DNA of 9,911 nucleotides from JAVBOF01 sp031550915 (GCA_031550915.1 JAVBOF010000042.1:1-9911), one strand, 5' to 3'. Counted from the first letter of the stretch, positions 1 through 6,449 are shown. Numbers and translations are program-made. Notes: generated by a model not told the origin, from the sequence alone.

Positions 1-473
1 ACAAAAGATATGTTTCCGCTAAGTACCGAGCTGCGCACCCCAATGGGGTCTATCTCCTTGCGATTGTTGTCAGTAAGGAACCATACGGGGCAACGGTGGA
101 TGGTCTCCATCCTTTCGGGAACGTAGAACTGCTCCGCGATACGAACAATATCGTCAATATCTTCCGGCTCAACGCGTTTATCCCTGTTTGCTATCTCCAC
201 CTGCGCTGTCCTGCATGTTATATCCATAAACGCGCCGGGTACGCCGATAAACACCTGGCGTATCTTTCGCTTGGCTTGCTCTTCGGCATCCTCAACTGCT
301 TTAATGACAGCCGCCTCCAAAGCTTGCGGCTGAACCCACTGACGCTTTTTATATCCTGCATAATTTGCGATACCCAAGCCAAGCACATCAAACAGGCCTG
401 AAGCCTTTTGCTCGCCTATCGCGCAGACGACCTTGCATGTGCCAAACTCCACTACCGCGGCCAATTGCCTCAT
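1..473 (-). CDS. ftsA: Cell division protein FtsA, N-terminal part (runs off the window)
   Basis: FtsA is an actin-fold ATPase that tethers FtsZ filaments to the membrane and recruits later divisome proteins. I translated 157 codons from the ATG at 473-471; the gene continues beyond position 1, so well under half of a typical ~410-residue FtsA is visible. Residues 7-21 (VVEFGTCKVVCAIGE) match the phosphate-1 strand-loop of the family. The usual Asp is Glu here, as it also is in E. coli FtsA (EIGTAKV). Residues 30-36 (VLGLGIA) and 71-81 (IRQVFIGVPGA) match the next conserved strands. About residues 84-157 fit the 1C subdomain, including EPEDIDDIV and a DPIGVRSS segment equivalent to NPIGM. AAAGGA at 488-483 lies 9 nt upstream of this ATG and supports the start. 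Position after divIB fits the dcw order; ftsZ would be expected next. The C-terminal membrane-targeting helix cannot be seen. Confidence 0.87.
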   Translation of the reverse strand, partial: MRQLAAVVEFGTCKVVCAIGEQKASGLFDVLGLGIANYAGYKKRQWVQPQALEAAVIKAVEDAEEQAKRKIRQVFIGVPGAFMDITCRTAQVEIANRDKRVEPEDIDDIVRIAEQFYVPERMETIHRCPVWFLTDNNRKEIDPIGVRSSVLSGNISF

Positions 474-482
474 TCTCTAACG

Positions 483-488
483 TCCTTT
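483..488 (-). promoter_or_regulatory. Ribosome binding site of ftsA
   Basis: AAAGGA with a 9-nt spacer to the ATG at 473. It decides the ftsA start, because the FtsA homology begins within a few residues of this methionine. Confidence 0.7.
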
Positions 489-496
489 CGAAATCC

Positions 497-512
497 GAGC
501 TACTCAAAGCTC
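497..512 (-). repeat. Small inverted repeat just upstream of the ftsA ribosome binding site
   Basis: GAGCT and AGCTC flank a 6-nt loop. The 5-bp hairpin would sit in the ftsA leader RNA about 8 nt before the AAAGGA site. It is short enough to be chance; a role in ftsA translation is only a possibility. Confidence 0.3.
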
Positions 513-533
513 TAATAACTCAATATACATGAT

Positions 534-569
534 AACAAAAAAAGTATATATAATAAACCTTTTTTTGTT
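534..569 (-). repeat. Perfect 11-bp AT-rich inverted repeat in the divIB-ftsA gap
   Basis: On the coding strand AACAAAAAAAG (569-559) is the exact reverse complement of CTTTTTTTGTT (544-534), separated by a 14-nt AT-only or nearly AT-only loop. The element lies between the candidate promoter at 600-592 and the ftsA start, so it would be in the leader RNA. It has A7 and U7 tracts but no GC-rich stem core, so I do not call it a standard Rho-independent terminator. It could be a weak attenuator, an RNA stability element or a DNA-level AT-tract structure. Confidence 0.5.
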
Positions 570-591
570 CTTTTGCATTTTTTTTGCAATT

Positions 592-600
592 ATTATATCA
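592..600 (-). promoter_or_regulatory. Candidate extended -10 promoter for ftsA and downstream genes
   Basis: TGATATAAT on the minus strand combines a consensus TATAAT (597-592) with the upstream TGn of extended -10 promoters of housekeeping sigma factors. The region 17 nt upstream (around 620-615) has only a poor -35 match, which extended -10 promoters tolerate. Transcription would begin near 585, giving a leader of about 110 nt before ftsA. The surrounding 474-662 gap is very AT-rich, so chance matches are easier than elsewhere. Sporulation-type promoters in this gap, as known for ftsAZ of Bacillus, were not recognised. Confidence 0.5.
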
Positions 601-662
601 CTTTTCGCCCGTTTTCTATCATATACAGGCTTTTCTATGCTTGAATTTTTTTGTATTTTATT

Positions 663-1529
663 TCATTCCGGTGTTTCCGTATCTTCCGGGCTTGTCCCGA
701 CTTCGTTCGAGCCCGTCTCAGATCCTTTGGAATCGCCGTCCGTTCCGTCCGTTGTATCATTATCCAGCGGCGTATCATCCGGTATAGCCGAAGGAAGATA
801 GCTCGCGCCGACATTCGATGTTATATCTATTGTTCCCGATTTCAATCCTTCCTTGCGGAGCTCGTCCAAAACGGCTTTAAGCGTCTTCATCTTGTTTTCT
901 ATTTCTTCGTTCTGCCCAAGCTTTACGGTAAATCCGTCCAAGGTGTACATCGTAAGATCGCCGGTTAAAGCCACATCAATCTTCGCTATTTCCGTCGTTA
1001 TACCCACGTTGCCCAAAGACGCCAATATGTTTTCAATTACTACGATTTGGTAATCTTCGCTTGATATTACAGGATTGCCTATCTGCATCGATTCTGCCTT
1101 TAGTCCATAGACCAAAGGCAGTTTGGATTGGTCTTCCTGGCTTGCAGAGCCAAGGATATTGCATTCTCCGTCCAATACAAAAAACGAACCGTGATATTCC
1201 GCAACACATGCGGGCTTACGTTCCTTTATATCAATTATCAGCTCATTGGGGTAATGGCGGCTGATATCGACTATATCCAGATATGGGTCGCTCTCCATCT
1301 TTGCCATAATATCCTTTTTGTCAATCATCAGGATATTCCGGCCCATCTCTACTCCGCTGAGTTTCGTCAAATACTCCTGATCATATCTTTCACAGCCATT
1401 GAAAACGATATTTTTCACTTGGAAAAAATTATATCCGACGAAAGCTATTCCGGCGATAATGATAATTATAATAAGGAACGTAAGCGCTCCTCTATTCTTT
1501 TTTTTCTTCTTTCGTTTTACCTGAGCCAT
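663..1529 (-). CDS. divIB: Cell division protein DivIB/FtsQ
   Basis: DivIB is a bitopic membrane protein of the FtsQLB/DivIB-DivIC-FtsL complex that regulates septal peptidoglycan synthesis. The 288-residue product has a short, very basic cytoplasmic N-terminus (MAQVKRKKKKKNRG), one isoleucine-rich transmembrane helix at about 15-36, and a POTRA domain at about 36-105 (FQVKNIVFNG to IDIKERKP). The FtsQ-type beta domain follows to about 238 (FFVLDGECNILG, then YTLDGFTVKLG). The last ~43 residues are a disordered acidic tail rich in D, E, T, S and G, as in some Gram-positive DivIB proteins. I chose the ATG at 1529 because AAGGA lies 5 nt upstream; the longer reading from 1565 adds residues unlike the family and overlaps murA further. 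The gene starts inside the murA 3' end (38-base overlap), pointing to translational coupling. Confidence 0.9.
   Translation of the reverse strand: MAQVKRKKKKKNRGALTFLIIIIIIAGIAFVGYNFFQVKNIVFNGCERYDQEYLTKLSGVEMGRNILMIDKKDIMAKMESDPYLDIVDISRHYPNELIIDIKERKPACVAEYHGSFFVLDGECNILGSASQEDQSKLPLVYGLKAESMQIGNPVISSEDYQIVVIENILASLGNVGITTEIAKIDVALTGDLTMYTLDGFTVKLGQNEEIENKMKTLKAVLDELRKEGLKSGTIDITSNVGASYLPSAIPDDTPLDNDTTDGTDGDSKGSETGSNEVGTSPEDTETPE
736..753 (-). repeat. 9-bp tandem duplication in the DivIB acidic tail
   Basis: CCGTCCGTT occurs twice head to tail on the plus strand (736-744 and 745-753). In the coding frame it gives the repeated tripeptide Thr-Asp-Gly. It looks like a small in-frame duplication in a low-complexity tail that tolerates length change. 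Confidence 0.6.
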
Positions 1530-2790
1530 CTTCGTCCTTCTCAACCGTCTTAAGATCAGCGCCAAGTGAGCAAAGATCCCCTACCAGATCCTCGTATCCG
1601 CGCTGTATGTAATTCAATCCGCTTATGCGGCTTATGCCTTCGGCACGCAATGCAGCCAGCACCAATGCGGCGCCCGCACGCAGATCCTTGGCGTTTATAT
1701 CCGCGCCCGTCAACCTGTTTACCCCTCGGACTATGGCCGTCCGGTCCTTTATGGTTATATTAGCGCCCATCTTAGCCAGCTCTGCGGCGTGCTTAAACCT
1801 GTTTTCAAATACGTTTTCTATTATTATACTCGTGCCTTCGCAAACCGTCGCAAGGGCAAACATTTGCGCCTGCATATCCGTCGGAAATCCAGGATATGGC
1901 AATGTTTCTATCATCTGCATTTCCTTCGGCGTCTTCGGGCCAATAATATGTATACTGCTCTGTCCGACATCCAATATGCAGCCTGCTTCTTTTAGTTTCG
2001 AAAGTATGGCATACATATGCTCCGGATAGACGTTTTCCAAATATACATTGCCTCCGGTTATGGCAGCGGCGACGAGATATGTACCAGCCACGATCCTGTC
2101 CGGAATAGCTTTATATGTAACAGAGCCGAGGCTCTTGACGCCCTCTATGGTTATCGTGCTGGATCCGGCGCCCCAAACCCTTCCGCCCATAAGGTTGATG
2201 AAATTCTGCAGGTCTACTACTTCCGGTTCACGCGCCGCGTTACGGATAACCGTTCTGCCCTCCGCGAACACCGCAGCCATAAGTATGTTTTCCGTCGCAC
2301 CGACGCTAGGGTAATCCAAAACGATTTCCGCGCCTTTCAGTAAAGAACCTTCACAAATTATCTTGCCGTATTCCTCACTGATATGTACATTCAGTTCCCT
2401 TAGGCCCTTAAGATGCATATCTATCGGCCTGAGTCCAATCTCGCACCCTCCGGGGAAATAAAACAGGGCTTTTTTGAATCTTCCGACTATCGGTCCAAGC
2501 ATAAATATCGAAGACCGCAAAACCTTGGCAAGATCCTCTGGCATATCCCACCGTTCCGCTGTCCCCGTGTCTATAAGCAATCTATCCTCATTCCATTCGA
2601 CGCCGCAACCCAAAAGCTCTAAAATTTTGAGCATATTGCGTACATCCACGATATCCGGGCAATCCCGTATCTCGACTGTTTTATTGGTTAGGATAGAAGC
2701 GGCCAGGATAGGCAGTATTGAGTTTTTTGCACCACCGATTTTTAGCTTTCCATTAAGCGTGTTACCGCCTAAAACAAGCAACTCTGCCAT
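1492..2790 (-). CDS. murA: UDP-N-acetylglucosamine 1-carboxyvinyltransferase MurA
   Basis: MurA transfers enolpyruvyl from phosphoenolpyruvate to UDP-GlcNAc in the cytoplasm, the first committed step of peptidoglycan synthesis. The 432-residue product keeps the key residues at or near E. coli numbering: Lys22-Asn23 (GGAKNS), the catalytic cysteine as Cys116 in PGGCEIGLRPID, Asp305 in YPGFPTDMQAQ, Arg371 in DLRAGAALV and Arg397 in IQRGYE. A cysteine rather than aspartate at the active site predicts a fosfomycin-sensitive type. The start at 2790 is set by GGAGGTG 6 nt upstream; an in-frame ATG at 2838 would add 16 unconserved residues. After the normal end of the fold (LGADL) there is a charged tail of about 16 residues (EKDEDGSGKTKEEKKE), most of it encoded in the overlap with divIB. 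Many Firmicutes carry two MurA paralogues; which one this is cannot be told here. Confidence 0.95.
   Translation of the reverse strand: MAELLVLGGNTLNGKLKIGGAKNSILPILAASILTNKTVEIRDCPDIVDVRNMLKILELLGCGVEWNEDRLLIDTGTAERWDMPEDLAKVLRSSIFMLGPIVGRFKKALFYFPGGCEIGLRPIDMHLKGLRELNVHISEEYGKIICEGSLLKGAEIVLDYPSVGATENILMAAVFAEGRTVIRNAAREPEVVDLQNFINLMGGRVWGAGSSTITIEGVKSLGSVTYKAIPDRIVAGTYLVAAAITGGNVYLENVYPEHMYAILSKLKEAGCILDVGQSSIHIIGPKTPKEMQMIETLPYPGFPTDMQAQMFALATVCEGTSIIIENVFENRFKHAAELAKMGANITIKDRTAIVRGVNRLTGADINAKDLRAGAALVLAALRAEGISRISGLNYIQRGYEDLVGDLCSLGADLKTVEKDEDGSGKTKEEKKE
1535..1539 (-). promoter_or_regulatory. Ribosome binding site of divIB, inside murA
   Basis: AAGGA lies 5 nt before the divIB ATG at 1529 and within murA codons for Glu-Lys-Asp. 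Ribosomes finishing murA pass over it, so the two genes are probably coupled. It favours 1529 over the in-frame start at 1565. Confidence 0.65.
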
Positions 2791-2796
2791 AATATA

Positions 2797-2803
2797 CACC
2801 TCC
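2797..2803 (-). promoter_or_regulatory. Strong ribosome binding site of murA
   Basis: GGAGGTG with a 6-nt spacer to the ATG at 2790, the best Shine-Dalgarno match in the window. It decides between the 2790 start and the longer 2838 reading. Confidence 0.8.
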
Positions 2804-2845
2804 GGAAATCCAAAGAACACATTCCATACTATGCTCATGATTCCC

Positions 2846-2868
2846 TAGTGTTACTGACAGAGACACTA
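2846..2868 (-). repeat. Small inverted repeat in the ftsW-murA gap
   Basis: TAGTGT and ACACTA flank an 11-nt loop in the 96-base gap between the ftsW stop and murA. There is no U-tract after it, so it does not look like a terminator. No convincing promoter was found in this gap: TATAGT at 2870-2865 has only a weak -35 partner. This is the place where murG sits in many related clusters. Confidence 0.35.
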
Positions 2869-2886
2869 TAAAGCAATACCTTTTGT

Positions 2887-4053
2887 CTATCCGGAGCCTA
2901 TGCTGCTGCTTACGGTAGTCGTTTGCCTGGAGATGCTCAAAAGTACCCCAACGCCGCAGAGCATCATTATCAAAGACGAAAGGCCTGCGCTTATAAACGG
3001 CAGCGTCAATCCCGTCGCGGGTATGGATTTTGTCACGACCGCGATATTTATAGCCGCCTGTATCGCTATACTTGCAACGATACCCGTCGCCAGCATACAG
3101 CCAAACGTATCGGGGCTGCGCAAAGCGATCCTTACGCCCCTCCATATAAGTACGCCATATAGTACAATTAGAAGCACTACTCCCAAAAAGCCCAGCTCTT
3201 CGGCGATAATCGAAAAAATAAAATCCGACTCCCCGTAGGGCAGATAGAAAAGCTTTTGCCTGCTGTTTCCTATACCAAGACCAAACAGGCCGCCGGAGCC
3301 GATACTGTATAACGACTGGATAATCTGGTAGCCCGAGCCCTTCGCGTCAGCCCACGGATCAGAGAATGAGGATATCCTTCCCTCCCTGTAATCCGCGCCA
3401 AACGCCATAAAATAGCCAGCAACCACGCCTATTACCGCAATACCCGCTAAATGGGAAATCTTACACCCTCCAACTATCATCATGCTGTACCATATCAGGC
3501 ACAGGCATATGACCATGCTGAAGTTTGGCTGCAATATGATAAGGCCGCACAGGATGCCCAGTACAACAATGTGGTACAATATCCCGTGCACAAAAGTTTG
3601 CATTTTCTCCCTTCGCTTTGCAATCGAAGCCGCCATATAGAAGATCAACATGAATTTCGCGACCTCGGCAGGCTGCAAAGAGAACAGCCCAAGGTTTAAC
3701 CACCGTGTCGAGCCGTTGATTTCGGAGCCAAGAGCCGGTATAAGCACCAACCCCAGAAGCACAACGGATATAACAAGGCCGATCGGCGCAAACTTCTTTA
3801 GCTTTCGGTAATCCATGTTAGCTATAAAGAATACGGCAACAAAACCACCCGCGGCCCCCATAAGCTGTTTTGTAAGATATTCGTAGGGGTTTCCAACCGT
3901 ATAGTTCTCATAATAGAAGCTGGCGGAAAAAACCATTACAACACCAAAGCACACCAGTATTATAGCTGTCAATAGCAAGGGGAAATCCAGCCCGTGTTTT
4001 AACGACGCTTTCTTTTTTACCCTTTTATTTTCCTGCACGTTTGTCATCGCCAT
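2887..4053 (-). CDS. ftsW: SEDS-family lipid II polymerase FtsW (SpoVE type)
   Basis: FtsW/RodA/SpoVE proteins polymerise lipid II into glycan strands together with a class B PBP. The 388-residue product has about ten hydrophobic segments after a basic cytoplasmic N-terminus (about residues 1-22). Family motifs in order are GSTRWLNLGLFSLQPAEVAKF-type (114-134), the large extracellular loop with SDPWADAKGSGYQ (231-243), whose Asp232 aligns with the catalytic Asp of SEDS enzymes, LPYGESDFIFSIIAEELG (271-288) and TGLTLPFISAGLSSL (347-361). The last motif is normally LPFISYGGSS, so Tyr and the second Gly are replaced. The start at 4053 is the first ATG after an in-frame stop and has GGTGA 7 nt upstream. 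The partner PBP is encoded earlier in the same cluster. Vegetative FtsW and sporulation SpoVE cannot be separated from sequence alone. Confidence 0.92.
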   Translation of the reverse strand: MAMTNVQENKRVKKKASLKHGLDFPLLLTAIILVCFGVVMVFSASFYYENYTVGNPYEYLTKQLMGAAGGFVAVFFIANMDYRKLKKFAPIGLVISVVLLGLVLIPALGSEINGSTRWLNLGLFSLQPAEVAKFMLIFYMAASIAKRREKMQTFVHGILYHIVVLGILCGLIILQPNFSMVICLCLIWYSMMIVGGCKISHLAGIAVIGVVAGYFMAFGADYREGRISSFSDPWADAKGSGYQIIQSLYSIGSGGLFGLGIGNSRQKLFYLPYGESDFIFSIIAEELGFLGVVLLIVLYGVLIWRGVRIALRSPDTFGCMLATGIVASIAIQAAINIAVVTKSIPATGLTLPFISAGLSSLIMMLCGVGVLLSISRQTTTVSSSIGSG

Positions 4054-4086
4054 ATCTTCATCACCATCATTTTTCTATAAGCAGTC

Positions 4087-5439
4087 CTAAAGCTCATTTA
4101 CAAACTGCTTGAAATGCCTTCCACGCTGTTCAAAATCTTCGAACATATCCCAGCTTGCGCACGCAGGCGAAAGCAAAACGGCCCAGCCAGGCTTCGCGAG
4201 CGACGAGGCGGCCAAAACTGCCTGACGTAGATCCTTAACTAAATGTATATTCGTAAAACCTTCCGCTCTTGCCGCCTTTTCAATTTTAACGGCGGTTTCA
4301 CCAAACAAAACGAGTTCTTGTACGGTATCACCAAAGCTTTGGATGAATGTATCAAACTCGGCATGTTTATCAAACCCGCCGGCTATCAGGACGACATGCC
4401 TATCCATAGCTTGTACTGCCTTTATTGCGGCATCTGGGTTTGTGCCTTTGCTATCGTTGATATATATAACGCCATGCTTTTCGCAAACGTATTCGATCCT
4501 GTGCTCTACCCCCACGAAGGATTTAAGCGTTTTAGCTATACTTCCGGGGTTTACTCCCATACACGCGGCCAGCGCGGAAGCTGCCAACGCGTTTTCCAGA
4601 TTGTGCCTGCCAGGTATCCTGACATCCTTTGCCTCACAAATAAACTGAACCTCACCGTCTTGCGTATAATATAGCTTTCCATCCACACAATGGGCGCCGT
4701 TTTGAACCTCTTTGCCAGCGTCAAAATACAATATCCCGCATTTTGCCTTAGTTGCAAGAGCCGCGACCCTTTTATCCTCAGCATTTAGGATGAGATAATC
4801 TCCTTGGGACATATTTTTGAAAACTTCCGCCTTGGATTGCGTATAGGTATCCATGTCGCCAAAACGATCCAGATGATCCGGAGTTATATTCAGCATCGCC
4901 GCAGCACAAGGATGGAACTCGACGGTACTTTCAAGCTGGAATCCCGCGACTTCCGCAACGACGATATCGTCTTCTTTTATCTTAAGAACCTCTTCGGCAA
5001 ACGGTAAACCGATATTGCCCAAAACGAAGGTATTATACCCTGCGTCCTTGAATATCTGCCCCGTCAAAGCGGTCGTAGTCGTTTTGCCGTTCGTTCCGGT
5101 TATTCCAATTATCTTACCCTTGCAAAACCTATAAGCAAGCTCTATCTCCCCGATAACCTCTTTACCTACGCGTAAAGCTTTCTGCGCCCAATCCGAGGAC
5201 AGCGGCGCGGAGGGGCTGAGTACGAGCATGTCGCAATCTTGCATAGCTTCCATGGTGTCCATACCCAGACGCCACTCATCAACGCAATCCTTTACTTCTA
5301 CTAGCTTGCCATCGAATTCATCTATTGAGCGCATATCGTTAGCTATAACGAATGCTCCCGCATGTTTCAGAAGCTTTGCGCAGGATATGCCGCTTCTTGC
5401 CATGCCAACTATCAATACCTTTCTGCCCTTTAGATCCAT
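4087..5439 (-). CDS. murD: UDP-N-acetylmuramoyl-L-alanine--D-glutamate ligase MurD
   Basis: MurD adds D-glutamate to UDP-MurNAc-L-Ala using ATP. The 450-residue product starts with the Rossmann-like MDLKGRKVLIVGMARSG. The ATP P-loop GITGTNGKTTTT is at 112-123. PDHLDRF at 187-193 and Lys203 (TQSKAEVF, the carbamylated lysine position) follow. NDSKGTNPDA is at 328-337 and SPACASWDMF at 424-433. Length matches the family (about 440-450). The start at 5439 has GGAG 5 nt upstream and gives a standard N-terminus. An ATG at 5454-5452 overlaps the mraY stop but has no clear ribosome site, and the in-frame ATG at 5481 lies inside mraY. One oddity is VAEVAGFQLES at about 161-171, where the family has E-L/V-SSFQLE. 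Together with MurE it shows the Mur ligase fold: N-terminal substrate, central ATP and C-terminal amino-acid domains. Confidence 0.95.
   Translation of the reverse strand: MDLKGRKVLIVGMARSGISCAKLLKHAGAFVIANDMRSIDEFDGKLVEVKDCVDEWRLGMDTMEAMQDCDMLVLSPSAPLSSDWAQKALRVGKEVIGEIELAYRFCKGKIIGITGTNGKTTTTALTGQIFKDAGYNTFVLGNIGLPFAEEVLKIKEDDIVVAEVAGFQLESTVEFHPCAAAMLNITPDHLDRFGDMDTYTQSKAEVFKNMSQGDYLILNAEDKRVAALATKAKCGILYFDAGKEVQNGAHCVDGKLYYTQDGEVQFICEAKDVRIPGRHNLENALAASALAACMGVNPGSIAKTLKSFVGVEHRIEYVCEKHGVIYINDSKGTNPDAAIKAVQAMDRHVVLIAGGFDKHAEFDTFIQSFGDTVQELVLFGETAVKIEKAARAEGFTNIHLVKDLRQAVLAASSLAKPGWAVLLSPACASWDMFEDFEQRGRHFKQFVNEL
5072..5106 (-). repeat. P-loop DNA patch shared with murE (copy in murD)
   Basis: 35 bases match positions 7562-7596 in murE at 32 sites, including 20 consecutive identical bases, in the same orientation and codon phase. 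It encodes the ligase P-loop (GITGTNGKTTT). All three differences are at third codon positions. Protein conservation explains much of this, but the shared codon choice goes further. Confidence 0.6.
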
Positions 5440-5444
5440 GCCTT

Positions 5445-5448
5445 CTCC
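5445..5448 (-). promoter_or_regulatory. Ribosome binding site of murD
   Basis: GGAG (within GGAGAAGG) in the 11-base mraY-murD gap, 5 nt before the ATG at 5439. It supports the short murD start over the two upstream in-frame ATGs. Confidence 0.6.
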
Positions 5449-5450
5449 AA

Positions 5451-6449
5451 TCATGCCAATATAAACAGTGAAACGAGACACAGCAGCGCCCCGACTATCA
5501 TATACATTGAAACAACGCGCGTTTCTTTCATGCCGCCAAGCTCAAAATGATGATGGAGCGGCGCCATACGGAATATGCGCTTTTTCCTAAGCTTATATGA
5601 TCCGACCTGTAAAACAACCGACATTATTGTAGCAAAGAATATACCGCCGAGTATCGGCATTATCAAAATCAAGCGGCTGCATATAGCCATCATAGATATT
5701 GCTCCGCCCAAAGCAAGTGATCCGGTATCCCCCATAAAGACCTTGGCCGGATGGGCGTTAAAGCGTAAAAAGCCAAGACACGCGCCTGTCAGGGCGCCGG
5801 AGAAAACCATCATATTTTTTAGACCGATAGCGTAAAATATTTCCCCGCCGTCAAAGGCCCGCTGGTACATATACATGAACAGTATGCCAAATCCAGCGGA
5901 TATTATCATTGACGTACCCGAGGCAAGGCCGTCAAGGCCGTCCGTCAGATTAACTGCATTGACCAATCCAACTATTATAATCATCATTACGGGTACATAC
6001 CAGAATCCTAAATCCCATTCAACGTTTGCAAAGGGTACAAATATCTTTGATCCTATCTGCTGGTTATAATAGGCGAACAGCGCAATAACAAGAGCAAGGC
6101 CGAACTGGCCTATCAGCTTTTGATATGCCCTCAATCCCAGAGAACGTTTCTTAACTGCTTTGATGATATCGTCAAGGAATCCAACCAGTCCAAAACCAAG
6201 CGTAGCTATCAACGAAGGTATCGATAGGCTCCCCCCGCGTACAGTCAAAATTATACAGGAAACTGCTAGTCCAAGCAGAATGATTATGCCGCCCATAGTT
6301 GGCGTCCCCTGTTTGGTAAGGTGTGTTTGGGGCCCGTCGTCGCGCACCTGCTGGCCCATCTTCTGCTTGCGCAACATAGATATTACAAACGGGCCTGCAA
6401 TCATGCAGACCGCGAACGCTATCAAAATAGACAGTATCAAATCCCTCAT
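5451..6449 (-). CDS. mraY: Phospho-N-acetylmuramoyl-pentapeptide-transferase MraY
   Basis: MraY transfers phospho-MurNAc-pentapeptide from UDP to undecaprenyl phosphate, forming lipid I in the cytoplasmic membrane. The 332-residue product has about ten transmembrane segments and all family hallmarks: TPTMGG near 49-54, FLDDIIK (91-97) with the paired aspartates, NLTDGLDGLA (167-176), FMGDTGSLALGG (238-249) and PLHHHFE (297-303). Length is typical of the family (about 320-360). The ATG at 6449 is separated from the murE stop by a single base, so the two are almost certainly translated from one message. AAGGAG at 6468-6463 is rather far (13 nt), while GGGGA at 6460-6456 is closer but weaker. 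The gene follows murE directly, without the murF that often lies between them in Firmicutes. Confidence 0.97.
   Translation of the reverse strand: MRDLILSILIAFAVCMIAGPFVISMLRKQKMGQQVRDDGPQTHLTKQGTPTMGGIIILLGLAVSCIILTVRGGSLSIPSLIATLGFGLVGFLDDIIKAVKKRSLGLRAYQKLIGQFGLALVIALFAYYNQQIGSKIFVPFANVEWDLGFWYVPVMMIIIVGLVNAVNLTDGLDGLASGTSMIISAGFGILFMYMYQRAFDGGEIFYAIGLKNMMVFSGALTGACLGFLRFNAHPAKVFMGDTGSLALGGAISMMAICSRLILIMPILGGIFFATIMSVVLQVGSYKLRKKRIFRMAPLHHHFELGGMKETRVVSMYMIVGALLCLVSLFILA

Noticed and set aside
96..401. Plus-strand open frame of 101 codons near the window start
   Set aside because: The minus strand here encodes a clear FtsA N-terminus in one uninterrupted frame; the plus-strand product resembles nothing.
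507..530. Possible 8-codon leader peptide (ATG at 530) upstream of ftsA
   Set aside because: No ribosome site, no regulatory codon pattern and length too short to distinguish from chance.
529..801. Plus-strand open frame starting with a hydrophobic stretch in the divIB-ftsA gap
   Set aside because: The hydrophobic residues come from T-rich, AT-rich DNA, there is no ribosome site before the ATG, and the second half is antisense to divIB.
2791..2838. Longer murA start at 2838
   Set aside because: The perfect GGAGGTG site lies downstream of it, 6 nt before the 2790 ATG, and starting at 2790 puts Lys22, Asn23, Asp305 and Arg397 at the E. coli positions.
2865..2889. Promoter with TAGACA (2889-2884) and TATAGT (2870-2865) before murA
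   Set aside because: The spacer is only 13 nt, too short for a housekeeping promoter, and no better -35 lies at the right distance.
5440..5481. Longer murD starts at 5481 and 5454
   Set aside because: The 5481 start lies well inside mraY and adds unconserved residues. The 5454 ATG overlaps the mraY stop but lacks a ribosome site, while GGAG sits 5 nt before the 5439 ATG.
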